This document shows, in pieces, positions 27,610-38,133 of a stretch of 64,000 bases of DNA (the stretch's first letter is position 1; every line of letters starts with the position of its first letter). The notes beneath the pieces are model-generated. The model saw nothing but the letters and a program-made list of their open reading frames with translations. It was not told the origin of the DNA and ran no database searches. Both the position numbers and the translations under genes were made by a program. Source of the DNA: Termitidicoccus mucosus (GTDB lineage Bacteria; Verrucomicrobiota; Verrucomicrobiia; Opitutales; Opitutaceae); NCBI RefSeq assembly GCF_038725785.1, contig NZ_CP109796.1:1364001-1428000 (forward strand). Direction: 5' to 3'.

Positions 27610-30600
27610 TTACTCCGGATACCTCAGAGGAGGCACTCTGTCCCGGTTCACGTATGGAGGGAGCCAGTATGCGGTATGCCGTTTGAACATACGAGGCTGG
27701 CCGGCCGGCCACCAGTTTTTCCAGTCCGCGGGATCGGTGTTGACTGTCGCACTTTTCGCGCCTTCGCCGTTGCCGTTTGCGCAGGCCACGGCGTATTCGG
27801 TGAAGCTGGCTGTCGCGGGTGCGGGTGTGTCGCGGGGCAGCGCATCGGAGGCGCGGAGGGTGGCGTCACGCACAGTGTAACTTCGCTCCAGACTAACATG
27901 GATGCGTTCCCACGCGCCACCGGCCCGGCGGCGGTAAAGACGGTATTCGCCGACGCCCAACACCTCGCCCCAACGGATTTCGGCGGCGCCGTCCGAGAGA
28001 ATCACCGAAACGCCATCGGGCGGCGAGGGCGGCACGTTGTCTACATAGACGGGGTAATCCGCACCGGGTTCGCTCCGACGGTCGCGATTCAGCGCGAGGA
28101 GGCGCACGTGGAGCTTGCCCGGAGCGAGGCCGTCGAGTTCCAGCGGTGATGCTGGCGTGACGCCGGCATTCTGCCAGGTGGCGCCGCCGTCACGACTGGT
28201 CTCGGCCCGGTAGGATTCCGCACCGGCGACGGACGTAAAGTGGACTGACGCGCCGCCCGTGCGGTTCACGGTGCGAAGCACCTCGGGCGCGTCAGGCTGA
28301 GGGAAGCGGGCGGTGATTTCCCAGCGGTGGCGGCCCGGTGGGATGACGGCCTCCATCGCGCTGGCCTTTTTCTGAAACGCGATTTCGACGCCGTCGAGCC
28401 ACCAGCGCAATGTCCCCGCGCCCGCGCCGGCGGGGAGGCTCACGCACAGGCACGTCTCGGCGGCGGTCTGCACCATGCCGGCGATTTCGCGCGGATTGGA
28501 AAATGTCGCGCTCACGGCGACGTCGGCGGCAGACCCGACGTCGAGGCGCACGCCTTTCGCGCCGATGGAGGTTCCCTTGAACAACGCCAGCTCGGTGACG
28601 CCGTCGTTGCGGTGGCGGATGACGCCGGCGGCACCGGCGAACGTGTCGCCTTTCTCGTCGTATTCGAGCGGGAGCCGCCGGCGAAAAACGCAGTCGCGAC
28701 TGTCCGGTGTTTTGACGAAATACACACCCTGTCCGGCGCGGGCGCGATTGCGCCACGTGTATTGTTTCAGGGCGGCGGAGCGCACGGCGCTCACATCGCG
28801 CGTGTTCATTTCCTCCATTTCAACCGCATCGGTTTTGTGCGTGACGATGACGAGGCTGGAGCCACGCGCGTCGCGCAGGATGCCCTTGGAAATGTTGGTT
28901 TGCACCTCCGTCCAGTGGTCGGGGCGGGCGGCGAGCGGGTCCAGGAACATCAGCTTGGGAAAGGGCAGGTCGCGGGCGGTGAACCATGAAAAACGTCCGA
29001 AACCGTCGGTGGGGCTTTGGTCGAAGATGACGAGGTAGTCGTCGCCGACGAGCATGACGCTGCGGCTTTCGTATTGCGGCCACGAGTAGGCGGCGGGGCC
29101 GCGCCGCGCGGCCAACTCGGCGAATTGCGCGCAGCCGAAATCGTAGAGCGGGCGGTCGAGCACGTTGGCGCCGATGCCGTGGTATTTGCCGTGTTTCATG
29201 AAGCCGAAGGTGGTCGAGCTGATGGTTTCCTCGCTGAAATGGTCGCCGGTGTTTTCGCGCTCGTGGCCCGACCAGACGAGGCCTTGCGCGAAATAATACA
29301 GCGTGCCGTTCGCGCCCTCGCCGTTGTCGCCCCAGCGGTAGTTTGGACCGGCGTCCACCTGATCGAGGTGGACGGACATCTCGCCGGGCGTGCCGACACC
29401 AGCGCGCAAAATCACGCCGTGGCCGGTGTGCTTCGAGCTATGCAGGCGCGGACGCGTGCCGGGGTTTTTCGCCAGCGACACCGGACGGTACGCGGTCCAC
29501 TCGGCACCGGTGTCCTTGGAGCGGACTTGCGCGTCCACCCAAAACAAATGCTCGGCGGTGAGCGGATCGAAATGGGCGAGACATTCCGCGAGGCCGGCGA
29601 CTTGCCAAGGGGGGACGACGCCAGTGCCGGTGCCGTGCGCGCCGTGCGACGCATACTGCCGCTCGAAGCCGAGGGCCGGGTCGAGTTTGTCGCCGGGTTT
29701 CCATGCTGGCGGCGCTGCTGGCGGGACCGGTTTCGCGGACTGCCGCCAGTAGGGATCGGGGTTGTAAACCGGCGCGGTGAGCTGGTCCACCATCCAACGT
29801 CCGCGCAAGGCGAGCCACGGGTCGGCCATGCGGTTGACGCCGTCGGTCGCAGCGGCGTGACGCTGTCCGGTAAGCGCAGGCAGGAGGTAACCCCAGTTGT
29901 AGGTGCCGAGACTTTCCGTCCAGCGCCCGCCCAGCGCGCCCCACGACGGCACCGCCGGGCGCGTGTGAAAACAGTGCAGCAGTTCGAGGATTTTTCCAAA
30001 CTGGTCGCGCCACACCGATGCCATCGGATGGTCCGGGAAAAGCGAGGCCACGATCGGCGGCACGGAAAAGCTGTCCATCGCCATGTTCGGCGTGCCCGCC
30101 AGTGCCACCCGCGCGGGCGAGATGTCCTCGCCGGCGTTGATGTAGGCGGAGAGCAGGAACAGGGCGTCCACCTGTTTTTTTTGCTCTGGCGGCAGCAGCC
30201 GGCCTGCGTCCCGATAGGCGTCAGCCAGCGGGCGCAGCACGCGATGGCGGATGTCCATGACGACCGGGTTTATGCCCGCGCCGTAGGTCATGAACACAGA
30301 GGAGCGCGCCTGTTTCACCAGTTCCTCCGGCGAAAGTGCACCGGTGCCACCGGCTGCCTCCAGCGGCACCGGCGGTGCGGCGTTTTCAGGATAGGCGAGC
30401 ACCCAGTCCTTCACGCGATCAAGGTTGAGCGCGCCGCGCCACGCGCGCTGTGCCTGCGTGTAGCGGTAGGGGAAGTGCGCGTCGCCGCCGATGGTCAGCG
30501 CCATGCCGCCGCCACGAAACACGCCGTCGCCTTTCGCGGAGGCTTTTTCGTAGAGGCGCAAAATTCCGTCCGCCGTCCGCTGGTTCGCGACGGCGTCGCC

Positions 30601-31845
30601 CAGCGCGATGCCGGTGTTGCGGCTGCCCTCACGCAACGGCCATGTCCAGCACAGCACGCCAGTCTCCCGGTCCGCGCGGAAGCGCACTTGCAGGGCGGTG
30701 GAGGGCTGCCAGATCATATACTGGCCGTCCTGCCAGCGCAGCGCGTCGAGCACGAACAGCCCCAGTTCCTCGCCGTCCTTCGCGTCGTTCCAGAACGAGA
30801 CGGCGGGCGACGCCTCGCGCACTCCGTTGCCCGAGTAGGGGCTGAGCCGGAAAAGCATTTCCTCAAAAACATTTTCCTCCAGGTTTGGTGCGATCCACTT
30901 CGGATCCTCCTCCCAGTCCGTCGTGACCATCGGCTCCGTGAAACCGAGCCAGCGTCCGGCGCGCTGGTGAAACAGCGCCAGCGTCCCCTCCGGCACGCCG
31001 TGCGCCGCGTAACGGTGCGTCGGCGCGAAATTAGTCCAGCGCATCTCCACGCGGGCGTTGTCCGCCTCCGAGAGGCCTCTGATTTCCTCGTCGCACTCGA
31101 TGAAATCGTAGCCGGCCACGACGCGCAGCGTCGTCGTGTAACGCGCGCCGCCGGAAAAGTGGTAGGTGAGCTTGTAAGCATGAAACAATTCGCCCTCCGC
31201 TAGCGGCACCGTCTCCAGCCGCGAAATCGTCCGTGTGCCGGCGACTAGGCGGTTGTCGCCGAGCCAGCCGGCGCCGCGCTTGAGCGCCATGATTGGCGCG
31301 GGCACCGGTTCGCCCGGCGCGAAGACGCGGCTGCCCGGAATTTTAACGGACAACCGCCCCGTGCCCGCCTCGATTACGCCGCCGCCTGCGCCACTGGAGG
31401 ACGCACGCGCGTCCGCCGGCAACGCCGCCGCCGGTGCCTCCCCCGCCGTGCGCCGACGCAGCTCGAACACGCGTTTCGCGCCGGGCGGCAAGTCGCAAAA
31501 AAAATTCACCCGCGCGTGGCGCAACGTCCCGTCGGGGCTCATCGCGACCTCGGAAAACTGCATGGGCTCGGCGACGCCGGACGGCTGCCTCACCAGCGCC
31601 AGCTCCTCCATGCGGGGCGCCGCGCCGCCGAATTCAACCTCGTAGGAAACCAGCGTGCGCGGCCAGTGGTAAACGGGGCTGTCAATGTGGTCCTCAATGA
31701 CGAATTGCAGCGCGCCCGTGTCCGGGAAATGCCGCGGCTGGCCGGAAGCGAACGCGACGGCAGCGGCGAAAGCAGCCAGCGCCACCGCCGCGCACAGGCG
31801 GGCGGCGGATTTGATGGGGACGTTTGTGCGCATATTGTTTTTCAT
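27610..31845 (-). CDS. large secreted multidomain protein, putative polysaccharide lyase or glycan-binding enzyme
   Basis: About 1,411 residues from the ATG at 31845 (MKNNMRTN); a GTG at 31854 would overlap the upstream stop. A signal peptide ends near VAFASG. The N-terminal 500 residues are beta-rich (LVSYEVEFGG, then ARVNFFCDLPPGAKRVFELR). A helical middle around 560-740 follows, then a beta-rich part with SKHTGHGVILRAG, YRWGDNGEGANGTLYYFAQG and LVGDDYLVIFDQSP. Two fibronectin-III-like segments lie near the C-terminus (from about 1195). The toroid-plus-sandwich order recalls heparinase II/III-like or exo-rhamnogalacturonan lyases, but I cannot assign a family. Its start is one base after the GH35 stop, so it belongs to the same operon. 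Confidence 0.72.
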   Translation of the reverse strand: MKNNMRTNVPIKSAARLCAAVALAAFAAAVAFASGQPRHFPDTGALQFVIEDHIDSPVYHWPRTLVSYEVEFGGAAPRMEELALVRQPSGVAEPMQFSEVAMSPDGTLRHARVNFFCDLPPGAKRVFELRRRTAGEAPAAALPADARASSSGAGGGVIEAGTGRLSVKIPGSRVFAPGEPVPAPIMALKRGAGWLGDNRLVAGTRTISRLETVPLAEGELFHAYKLTYHFSGGARYTTTLRVVAGYDFIECDEEIRGLSEADNARVEMRWTNFAPTHRYAAHGVPEGTLALFHQRAGRWLGFTEPMVTTDWEEDPKWIAPNLEENVFEEMLFRLSPYSGNGVREASPAVSFWNDAKDGEELGLFVLDALRWQDGQYMIWQPSTALQVRFRADRETGVLCWTWPLREGSRNTGIALGDAVANQRTADGILRLYEKASAKGDGVFRGGGMALTIGGDAHFPYRYTQAQRAWRGALNLDRVKDWVLAYPENAAPPVPLEAAGGTGALSPEELVKQARSSVFMTYGAGINPVVMDIRHRVLRPLADAYRDAGRLLPPEQKKQVDALFLLSAYINAGEDISPARVALAGTPNMAMDSFSVPPIVASLFPDHPMASVWRDQFGKILELLHCFHTRPAVPSWGALGGRWTESLGTYNWGYLLPALTGQRHAAATDGVNRMADPWLALRGRWMVDQLTAPVYNPDPYWRQSAKPVPPAAPPAWKPGDKLDPALGFERQYASHGAHGTGTGVVPPWQVAGLAECLAHFDPLTAEHLFWVDAQVRSKDTGAEWTAYRPVSLAKNPGTRPRLHSSKHTGHGVILRAGVGTPGEMSVHLDQVDAGPNYRWGDNGEGANGTLYYFAQGLVWSGHERENTGDHFSEETISSTTFGFMKHGKYHGIGANVLDRPLYDFGCAQFAELAARRGPAAYSWPQYESRSVMLVGDDYLVIFDQSPTDGFGRFSWFTARDLPFPKLMFLDPLAARPDHWTEVQTNISKGILRDARGSSLVIVTHKTDAVEMEEMNTRDVSAVRSAALKQYTWRNRARAGQGVYFVKTPDSRDCVFRRRLPLEYDEKGDTFAGAAGVIRHRNDGVTELALFKGTSIGAKGVRLDVGSAADVAVSATFSNPREIAGMVQTAAETCLCVSLPAGAGAGTLRWWLDGVEIAFQKKASAMEAVIPPGRHRWEITARFPQPDAPEVLRTVNRTGGASVHFTSVAGAESYRAETSRDGGATWQNAGVTPASPLELDGLAPGKLHVRLLALNRDRRSEPGADYPVYVDNVPPSPPDGVSVILSDGAAEIRWGEVLGVGEYRLYRRRAGGAWERIHVSLERSYTVRDATLRASDALPRDTPAPATASFTEYAVACANGNGEGAKSATVNTDPADWKNWWPAGQPRMFKRHTAYWLPPYVNRDRVPPLRYPE

Positions 31846-31846
31846 A

Positions 31847-34015
31847 TTATCCACCCGTTTTTTTCCGCCAGCACGCGAGTTTTACTCCGGAGGGATTTCC
31901 ACCGGTTTCCTCGAAAAGGAGCAGCGTGTTTTTCCCGGCGCGCAGCCAATCGCGCGGCACGTGGTAATAACGCTGGCAGGGTCCGCCCGGCGGCTCGAAA
32001 ACCATGACCTGGTTGTGCTCCGTGTGGATATCACCCGGTGCGACAGAGCGAATCAGCCAGTAGCGGCCGACGCACTCGCCGTTCACCCAGGCCAGCCCCT
32101 TGCCGAGCCCGTCGAGGTCGAGCGCCACCGGTGCGTCGCCGTCCGGTGCCTGAAACTCCACGCGAAACCAGCGCAGCGGACGGCCCGCGTCGTCCGACGA
32201 CAGCGGGCGCCAGCACACGAGGCGGCCCGGCGGCTCCTCCCCCGCCGCGCGCTCGCCGGCGAGACCGGCGTGGATGGACCACTCGCCGAAGCGGACGACG
32301 GCGCCGCTGGAGGCGGTCGCGACGGGCAGCCACACGACGCGGCCCCAAAAACCCTTGCGCTCTTCCGCCATATTGCTCCGGCCCGCCTGCCAGTCGCCCT
32401 TGATCAGGCCCAGCGAGCAGACGAGCAGCGTCAGTTCGTGGTGCCCGGGCGCGAGTTCCATTTCAAATGACTGCCGGTAATCCGCGCTGTCCCACGCGCC
32501 GCGATCCTCCGGCAGGTGCGTCCGGGAAACCGCCGCTCGCGCGCCATCCACGAATACTTGGAAAAAATCGTTGATGCCCTCGAAAACGAGCGTCCCTTTT
32601 TGCGTGGCGACGCTGTTGACGGACAGTTCGCACTTATACCACGCGTAGTCGCTTTTGTTTTTGGTGAAGGCGAGTTGCTCGCTCGGCTGCCCGATGGCGA
32701 GCCAGTCGCCCGTGACATCCGGTGGTGGCTCGTCCGCGACCAGCCAGTCGGACTTGCCGAAAGACGACGCGGGAACGAACACGCGCGCCACCGGGTCCGG
32801 CGCGTCCGAGTCTGCCCCCCGCCAGATTTCCCGCCCGTCCGCAAGCATGAGCACGCTCTGCGCAGGCAGCGAATAATTCCGCCCGCCCCACTCCATGGCG
32901 CGAGCGCCGTCGGGCGGCGGATTGTCGTTGCACAGGAACACCACCGATTTTCCGCCGTGGGAAAACACCCGTGCCTCCAGCCCGTCGCCGGCGCGGCGCG
33001 CCTCCGGCAGGTCGCACTCGACAAGCGTGTCCTCGTGCGCGCGCAGTGCGTGGTTGAGCGAGCTTAACAATTCGAATTTGCGCGTCCGGCAGCCGAACTC
33101 GTCCAGTGCCGCGTCGAAATCGTAGTTTGCCGCCTGCAAATACATGCCGGTGCGCCCGAAATTAGTGCCGCCGTGCCAAGGGAAATAATTGATGCCCTTG
33201 CCGCCCTCGGCGAAGAAGCGCGCGGCGCACCACGCCATGTTGGCCGCCGGGCGGAACGGGCGCGGCAGGCCCCAGACCTGATACCACGCCATCCACGCCT
33301 CCGTCCACAAACAGGGATGCCCGGACGCCCAGCGCTTGAAGGTGCGGACAAACGGGTGCGCGAAACCGGCGTTGAGCGTCGGCACGGCGCGCTCCAGTTT
33401 CGGCGCGGCCAGCATCATTTCGGCGCTGCCCACCGGGTTGCACGCCGTCAGCGGCGCCCCGGTTTCGTAGCCGGCGATCAAGTCGCGCAGCCACGTCATA
33501 TAGGCGCCGCCCTCGCCGCCGTAGGCCGGGCCGATGTTGGCGTATTCGTTTTCCACCTGCACGGCGATGATCGGCCCTCCCGCTCTGTCGAAAAGCGGCA
33601 AAAGATAGGCGAACAATATATCGAACCATTTGCGCACCTCGTCATAATACGCCTCGTTTTTCGTCCGTAGCCGGACGCCGGGGGCATCGCGCAGCCACGC
33701 GGGAAACCCGCCGTAATCCTGTTCGGCGCAAATATAGGGGCCGGGGCGGAGAAACACCTTCAGCCCCTCGGACGCCGCGCATTCGCAAAAATGGCGGAGG
33801 TCGAGCCGACCGGAAAAATCATATTTTCCCCTTTCGCGCTCGTGCTGGTTCCAGAAAACATAAGTTTCCACGCAATTCAACCCGCCCGCGCGCGCCTCTT
33901 GCATAAGACCCGGCCACATGGCGGGCGTGCTCCGCGGATAATGAATGGCCCCGCTCAGCAGCAGGCTCCGGCGCCCGTCGATGATGCATGACTTTGCGTC
34001 GATGGAGATGCTCAT
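31847..34015 (-). CDS. GH35 beta-galactosidase
   Basis: 722 residues starting MSISIDAKSCIIDGRRSLLLSGAIHYPR, the family opening. The TIM barrel shows CVETYVFWNQHER, GLKVFLRPGPYICAEQDYGG, the acid/base Glu157 in QVENEYAN and the nucleophile Glu239 in CLWTEAWMAWY, followed by YFPWHGGTNFGRTG. The C-terminal half has jelly-roll domains ending with WVNGECVGRYW. No signal peptide is visible, so it is probably cytoplasmic or exported otherwise. It removes terminal beta-galactose residues, for example from galactan side chains of pectin. It lies between the symporter gene (33 bp upstream) and the large secreted protein. Confidence 0.93.
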   Translation of the reverse strand: MSISIDAKSCIIDGRRSLLLSGAIHYPRSTPAMWPGLMQEARAGGLNCVETYVFWNQHERERGKYDFSGRLDLRHFCECAASEGLKVFLRPGPYICAEQDYGGFPAWLRDAPGVRLRTKNEAYYDEVRKWFDILFAYLLPLFDRAGGPIIAVQVENEYANIGPAYGGEGGAYMTWLRDLIAGYETGAPLTACNPVGSAEMMLAAPKLERAVPTLNAGFAHPFVRTFKRWASGHPCLWTEAWMAWYQVWGLPRPFRPAANMAWCAARFFAEGGKGINYFPWHGGTNFGRTGMYLQAANYDFDAALDEFGCRTRKFELLSSLNHALRAHEDTLVECDLPEARRAGDGLEARVFSHGGKSVVFLCNDNPPPDGARAMEWGGRNYSLPAQSVLMLADGREIWRGADSDAPDPVARVFVPASSFGKSDWLVADEPPPDVTGDWLAIGQPSEQLAFTKNKSDYAWYKCELSVNSVATQKGTLVFEGINDFFQVFVDGARAAVSRTHLPEDRGAWDSADYRQSFEMELAPGHHELTLLVCSLGLIKGDWQAGRSNMAEERKGFWGRVVWLPVATASSGAVVRFGEWSIHAGLAGERAAGEEPPGRLVCWRPLSSDDAGRPLRWFRVEFQAPDGDAPVALDLDGLGKGLAWVNGECVGRYWLIRSVAPGDIHTEHNQVMVFEPPGGPCQRYYHVPRDWLRAGKNTLLLFEETGGNPSGVKLACWRKKTGG

Positions 34016-34048
34016 ACGGTAATTTTGGTATAAACAAACATGCGCCCC

Positions 34049-35563
34049 TCACAGGTCCCACACGGTCAGCCCGCGCAGGCTCTTTTTGCCGGCATCCCTT
34101 GCCGGGAGGAGCAGGCTGGCGGCATATCCGATGGCCATGCAGGAGAACACCGCGACGAAGCCGTGCAAAAATACACTCGTGTGCGTGTAAGTCTGCACCC
34201 ACCACGTCACCACGATGCTGCCCACCGCACCGATGACCACGCCGATGGCGCTCGCCTTGCGTGTGAGCAAACCCAAGGCGAACACACCGGGGAAGCCGCC
34301 GCCGATCAGCGCGGCCAGTTTTATATACTGCTCCCACAACGACGGCACGCCCATCCTCGCGATATAGGCGGCCATGCCTGTCGCGATGATGCCCGCGACC
34401 AGCGTGGTCCGCCGCGCGAGTTTCACCCGCCGGGCCTCCGTGGCGTTTGGGCGAAACACGCCTTGCACATCGGTGACGATGATGGCCGCCGTCGCGTTCA
34501 ACGCGCTGCTGAGCGCCCCCATCGCCGCCGCGAACAGCGCGGCGACAATGAGCCCCACCACGCCCACGGGAAGCTCGTTCGCCACGAAATACGGGAAGAT
34601 TGCGTCGTTCGGCAGGCCGGCGGCGAGGCGCTCGGGATGGATTTTATAAAATACATAGAGCGCCGAGCCGATGAAAAAGAAAACCACCGAGGCCGGAAAC
34701 GCGATCGCCGTGCTGGTGAGCAGCGTTTTTTTCGCGGCGACGGCGTCCTTGGCCGCGAACACGCGCTGCATCACCGGCTGGTCGGAAATATTCGTGATGG
34801 CCGACGCCAGCATCATGCCTCCAAACACCCAGACCGTCGGATCGGTGGCGTTAAAACTCCATGAGATCATCCTGAATTTGTCGTCCGCGGCCCCGGCACG
34901 AAGAATGCCCGAAAGCCCGTCCGGCACCCCGTGGAATATATACCATAGGGCCACGGCGATGCCGCCGAAGGTCACCACGACCTGCATGACATCCGTCCAA
35001 ACCACCGCCTCGAATCCGCCCTCCATCGCGTAGAGGGTCGTCACGACACCCATGAGGCAGATGCTCAAATATACATTCAACCCGGTGACGGTGGACAGGG
35101 CCAGCGACGGCAGCAGCATCACCACGCTCATGCGCCCGCCGATTTTCAACAGCACGGCCAAGCCGGCGCCCAGCAGGCGCACGCCGGGCGAGAAGCGGTT
35201 TTCCAAATAGGTGAACACCGTGGTGATGTTCAGGCGGCGCAAAATCCCCACAAAGACAATTGCGGTCAAAATCATGCCCAGCGCCTGCGACGGGGACGAT
35301 CCAAAAGAGAGCCAGTCGTTCATATACGTCATCGCGGGCAGCGCCATGATGCTGATGCTGCTTGTCGTGGTGGCGAACACGCTGATGGCGCCCGCCCACC
35401 ATGCCACCCTCCCTCCGCCCAAAAAATAATCACCCGCCGATCCTTGTTTTCTTTTGGCGCACAGCCAGCCGATGAAAAGATTCAGCGAGAAATAAACGGC
35501 GAGAAGCACATAATCCAGCCACGCGAGGGTGCGCGGTGTGAAGGCGGCCAGGAGGGGAGTCAT
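34049..35563 (-). CDS. sodium:solute symporter (SSS family)
   Basis: 504 residues from the ATG at 35563 (MTPLLAAF); the frame continues to 35602. Thirteen or so hydrophobic helices. N-terminal YVLLAVYFSLNLFIGWLCAKRK and GDYFLGGGRVAWWAGAISVFATTTS match the SSS signature, including the G-D-Y-F-L-(G/A)-G-R-x-x-x-W turn and the Ser/Thr-rich sodium site that follows. The family imports sugars, amino acids or sialic acid with Na+. Given neighbours encoding TonB receptor and glycosidases, the cargo is probably a mono- or oligosaccharide. Confidence 0.92.
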   Translation of the reverse strand: MTPLLAAFTPRTLAWLDYVLLAVYFSLNLFIGWLCAKRKQGSAGDYFLGGGRVAWWAGAISVFATTTSSISIMALPAMTYMNDWLSFGSSPSQALGMILTAIVFVGILRRLNITTVFTYLENRFSPGVRLLGAGLAVLLKIGGRMSVVMLLPSLALSTVTGLNVYLSICLMGVVTTLYAMEGGFEAVVWTDVMQVVVTFGGIAVALWYIFHGVPDGLSGILRAGAADDKFRMISWSFNATDPTVWVFGGMMLASAITNISDQPVMQRVFAAKDAVAAKKTLLTSTAIAFPASVVFFFIGSALYVFYKIHPERLAAGLPNDAIFPYFVANELPVGVVGLIVAALFAAAMGALSSALNATAAIIVTDVQGVFRPNATEARRVKLARRTTLVAGIIATGMAAYIARMGVPSLWEQYIKLAALIGGGFPGVFALGLLTRKASAIGVVIGAVGSIVVTWWVQTYTHTSVFLHGFVAVFSCMAIGYAASLLLPARDAGKKSLRGLTVWDL

Positions 35564-35634
35564 CGAGTTGATGCCAATGGAAACAACCAAGGAAGCCCGC
35601 AAGGAGATTCATTCGGTTGCGGGCTTGTTTAATG

Positions 35635-38133
35635 TTAATGTTTAAGACGGTAGCTGAGTGTGAGCTGGACCGGGTCGCCCACACGGGCGCCGCGCAGGTA
35701 AACCTCATTGAGAAGATTCTGCACGTCGAGGCTGACCTTGTGGCTGAACCGCGTCTTGCCGCGCCCCGTGTCCCAGCTGTAGCCGGCGCCGAGCTGGACG
35801 AGGAAATAGGCGTCGTTCTTGAAGAAATAGGTGTCGGCGTATTCGATGCGCTGGCCGCTTTCCGTGCGGGTGAGCGGCACGCCTTTCACATCGCTGTTGC
35901 CGAGCACGCTGGAGGTGCTGTTGTTGACCAGCGACTCGCCTTGGTAGCGCACGCCGGCGCGGAAGTCGAAACCCTTGAGCGAGCCCTCGAAGAAGCGGTA
36001 GCTGAAGGTGACCGCGCCGGTCCACTCGGGACCGTTGTCCGGGCGGACGTGCAGCAAATACTGCTCGGTGGGGTTGGAAATTTCTATATACCGGATGTCG
36101 TTCCAACTCAGGGAAAAGGTGGAGGAAATCTCGCGGGTGGGGCGCCAGCTGCCGTCCACCTCGAATCCTTGGGAGCGCACGTCGGTGAGAATGCTGTAGG
36201 CGTGGTTGATGTGGGGGCTGAGGATGTTATTGTTGTTTTCATCCCTGGCCACGCGCGGGATGTTCTTGCGCACGATGCTGTAGCCGCCGAGGGTGAAGGT
36301 CAGTTTCTGGTCGAGCAGGTCGAATTTGACGCCGGCCTCGGAGCCATAGCCCGTTTGCGGGTCAAAGACATTGCCGTATTCGTCCACATTGTTTGCATTG
36401 ACGGACTGCGGAAGGAAGGCCGAGCTGAAATTGGCAAACAGCGAGACGCCCGGCGTCGCGCGATACAGGACGCCCGTCTGGTAGGTCAGGGCGTCCGAGG
36501 TCGGGCGCTTCACCTTGTTTCCGGCAGGGACGTTTATGACGATAGGGGGGCCGCTTGGATTCTGCGGATTCGGGCCGTAACCTGCATAGAGGGTATTGAG
36601 CCAGTCGGTTTGCTCCACGCCAATCCGGTCGTAACGCCCGCCCACAATGACAAACAGCTTTTTGTCCAGCAGGCCCAGCCGGTCGCTGAAGTTGATACCT
36701 TTGGTGGTGGTCACGGTCTTGCTGTGGGCGAGTTCGGTGGTCCAGTCGTAAAAATCTGCGTCGTAATCAAAGCCCGGAATCTCCAGTTGGGCGCCGGTGA
36801 AAATATCATTAAACGCGATGCTGCCCCCGCCCGCCCCCATCCAGCGCTGCTGGGCGTCGGCGGGCTGCCGTTTCCAGTCGAGGGTAACCAGCGCCTTGTG
36901 CTCCACCGGCCCGGTTTTGAACTGGGCCAGCCAGTCGGACTGGAGTGTGAGCGCGTGCTCGCGGTTCCGGTTAACCTGCGGAGACCAGAGTCCCTCGACG
37001 GTGCCGGTGGTCAGATTGTAGGTGTTGTGGTTGCTGCCGCCGTTGTTCCGCGTCTGCCCGACGTTCTGGGGCCGGTTCATCCACGCACCTTTTATTTGCA
37101 TGGACAGCCAGTCCGCCCACTGGTGCGTGAAGTTGACGTCGAGCTGAAGGGGCTCTACCTCGCCGAACACCCAAGGACCGTTGGTGTTGATGTGGCGGTA
37201 TTTTTCCCACTGGCCGCTTCCGAAAATGCCCACAGCCTGGCGGGATTTGCGTATGACGGGCGAGGCGCCCGTTTTGTCCACCACTTCCACGTTGGTGAAC
37301 ACAAAGGGCATCAGGCTGGCATTCTGGCCGTGGGTTTTCATGTAGATGTAGTCCAAATTGGCGGTCAGGGAGGTGCGGTCGGTGATTTTCCACGTGATCG
37401 AGCCATAGATGTTGTTGCGCTCGAACTCGGCGAAATTCTGCATGCCATACTCGGAATACTCCCGCGAGGCGGCGAACCGGCTGAAAACCTTGCCCTTCAC
37501 GATGGGCTGGTTCAGGTCAATCTGTGCGCGATATGTGCTGTGCCCAGCGAAGCTCACCCGCAACTCCTGGAACGGCTTTGGCTGGCCTTTTTTGGTGATG
37601 CGGTTGATCAAGCCCGAGGGTTCGGACTGGCCGTAAACGCCCGCGTTGGCACCGCGCACGATTTCCGTGCGCTCCAGCGACGCGGGCCCGAAGACACCGG
37701 CCTCGCGGATGCCGTTTTTATAAACGGCGAAGCCCCTTATGCCGCGCATGTTGATGGCGCCCGTGCCCTCGGCGAACGTGAAGCTGCTGTTGTAGCTCAG
37801 GAGATCCTGACCAGACAGGTCGAAGAGGAGAAAATCCTCCAGAAAATCCTTGGTGACCACATTGACCGCTATCGGCGTTTCCATGATGAGCGACGCGTAA
37901 CGCGTGCCGGAGGTGGTCTCGGAGGGCAGGTAACTGTTATCCTCGGCGGCGCTCACCGTGAACGGGGACAATCTTATGATTTCCTCGTCGTCATTTGCCT
38001 GGGCCGGTTTGGTCGTTTGGGCCACCGACCAAGCGGAGCCCATGGATATCGAAAACAATATATAAATCACGCCCTTGCAGAAAAAACGCTTCCGCGAGAG
38101 GACGCATGCTTCAGGTGTAACTATCGGATTCAT
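35635..38133 (-). CDS. TonB-dependent outer-membrane receptor
   Basis: 832 residues with a signal peptide (FFCKGVIYILFSISMGSAWSVAQ), an N-terminal segment EEIIRLSPFTVSAAEDNSY characteristic of Verrucomicrobiota receptors, a plug domain (VVTKDFLEDFLL, GINMRGIRGFAVYKNGIREAG-like motif, RTEIVRGANAGVYGQSEPSG) and a 22-strand-type barrel ending LSYRLKH. It should import an oligosaccharide or chelate across the outer membrane using TonB energy. It is the first gene of the leftward operon and divergent from the AraC gene, which fits a substrate-induced glycan uptake system. Confidence 0.93.
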   Translation of the reverse strand: MNPIVTPEACVLSRKRFFCKGVIYILFSISMGSAWSVAQTTKPAQANDDEEIIRLSPFTVSAAEDNSYLPSETTSGTRYASLIMETPIAVNVVTKDFLEDFLLFDLSGQDLLSYNSSFTFAEGTGAINMRGIRGFAVYKNGIREAGVFGPASLERTEIVRGANAGVYGQSEPSGLINRITKKGQPKPFQELRVSFAGHSTYRAQIDLNQPIVKGKVFSRFAASREYSEYGMQNFAEFERNNIYGSITWKITDRTSLTANLDYIYMKTHGQNASLMPFVFTNVEVVDKTGASPVIRKSRQAVGIFGSGQWEKYRHINTNGPWVFGEVEPLQLDVNFTHQWADWLSMQIKGAWMNRPQNVGQTRNNGGSNHNTYNLTTGTVEGLWSPQVNRNREHALTLQSDWLAQFKTGPVEHKALVTLDWKRQPADAQQRWMGAGGGSIAFNDIFTGAQLEIPGFDYDADFYDWTTELAHSKTVTTTKGINFSDRLGLLDKKLFVIVGGRYDRIGVEQTDWLNTLYAGYGPNPQNPSGPPIVINVPAGNKVKRPTSDALTYQTGVLYRATPGVSLFANFSSAFLPQSVNANNVDEYGNVFDPQTGYGSEAGVKFDLLDQKLTFTLGGYSIVRKNIPRVARDENNNNILSPHINHAYSILTDVRSQGFEVDGSWRPTREISSTFSLSWNDIRYIEISNPTEQYLLHVRPDNGPEWTGAVTFSYRFFEGSLKGFDFRAGVRYQGESLVNNSTSSVLGNSDVKGVPLTRTESGQRIEYADTYFFKNDAYFLVQLGAGYSWDTGRGKTRFSHKVSLDVQNLLNEVYLRGARVGDPVQLTLSYRLKH

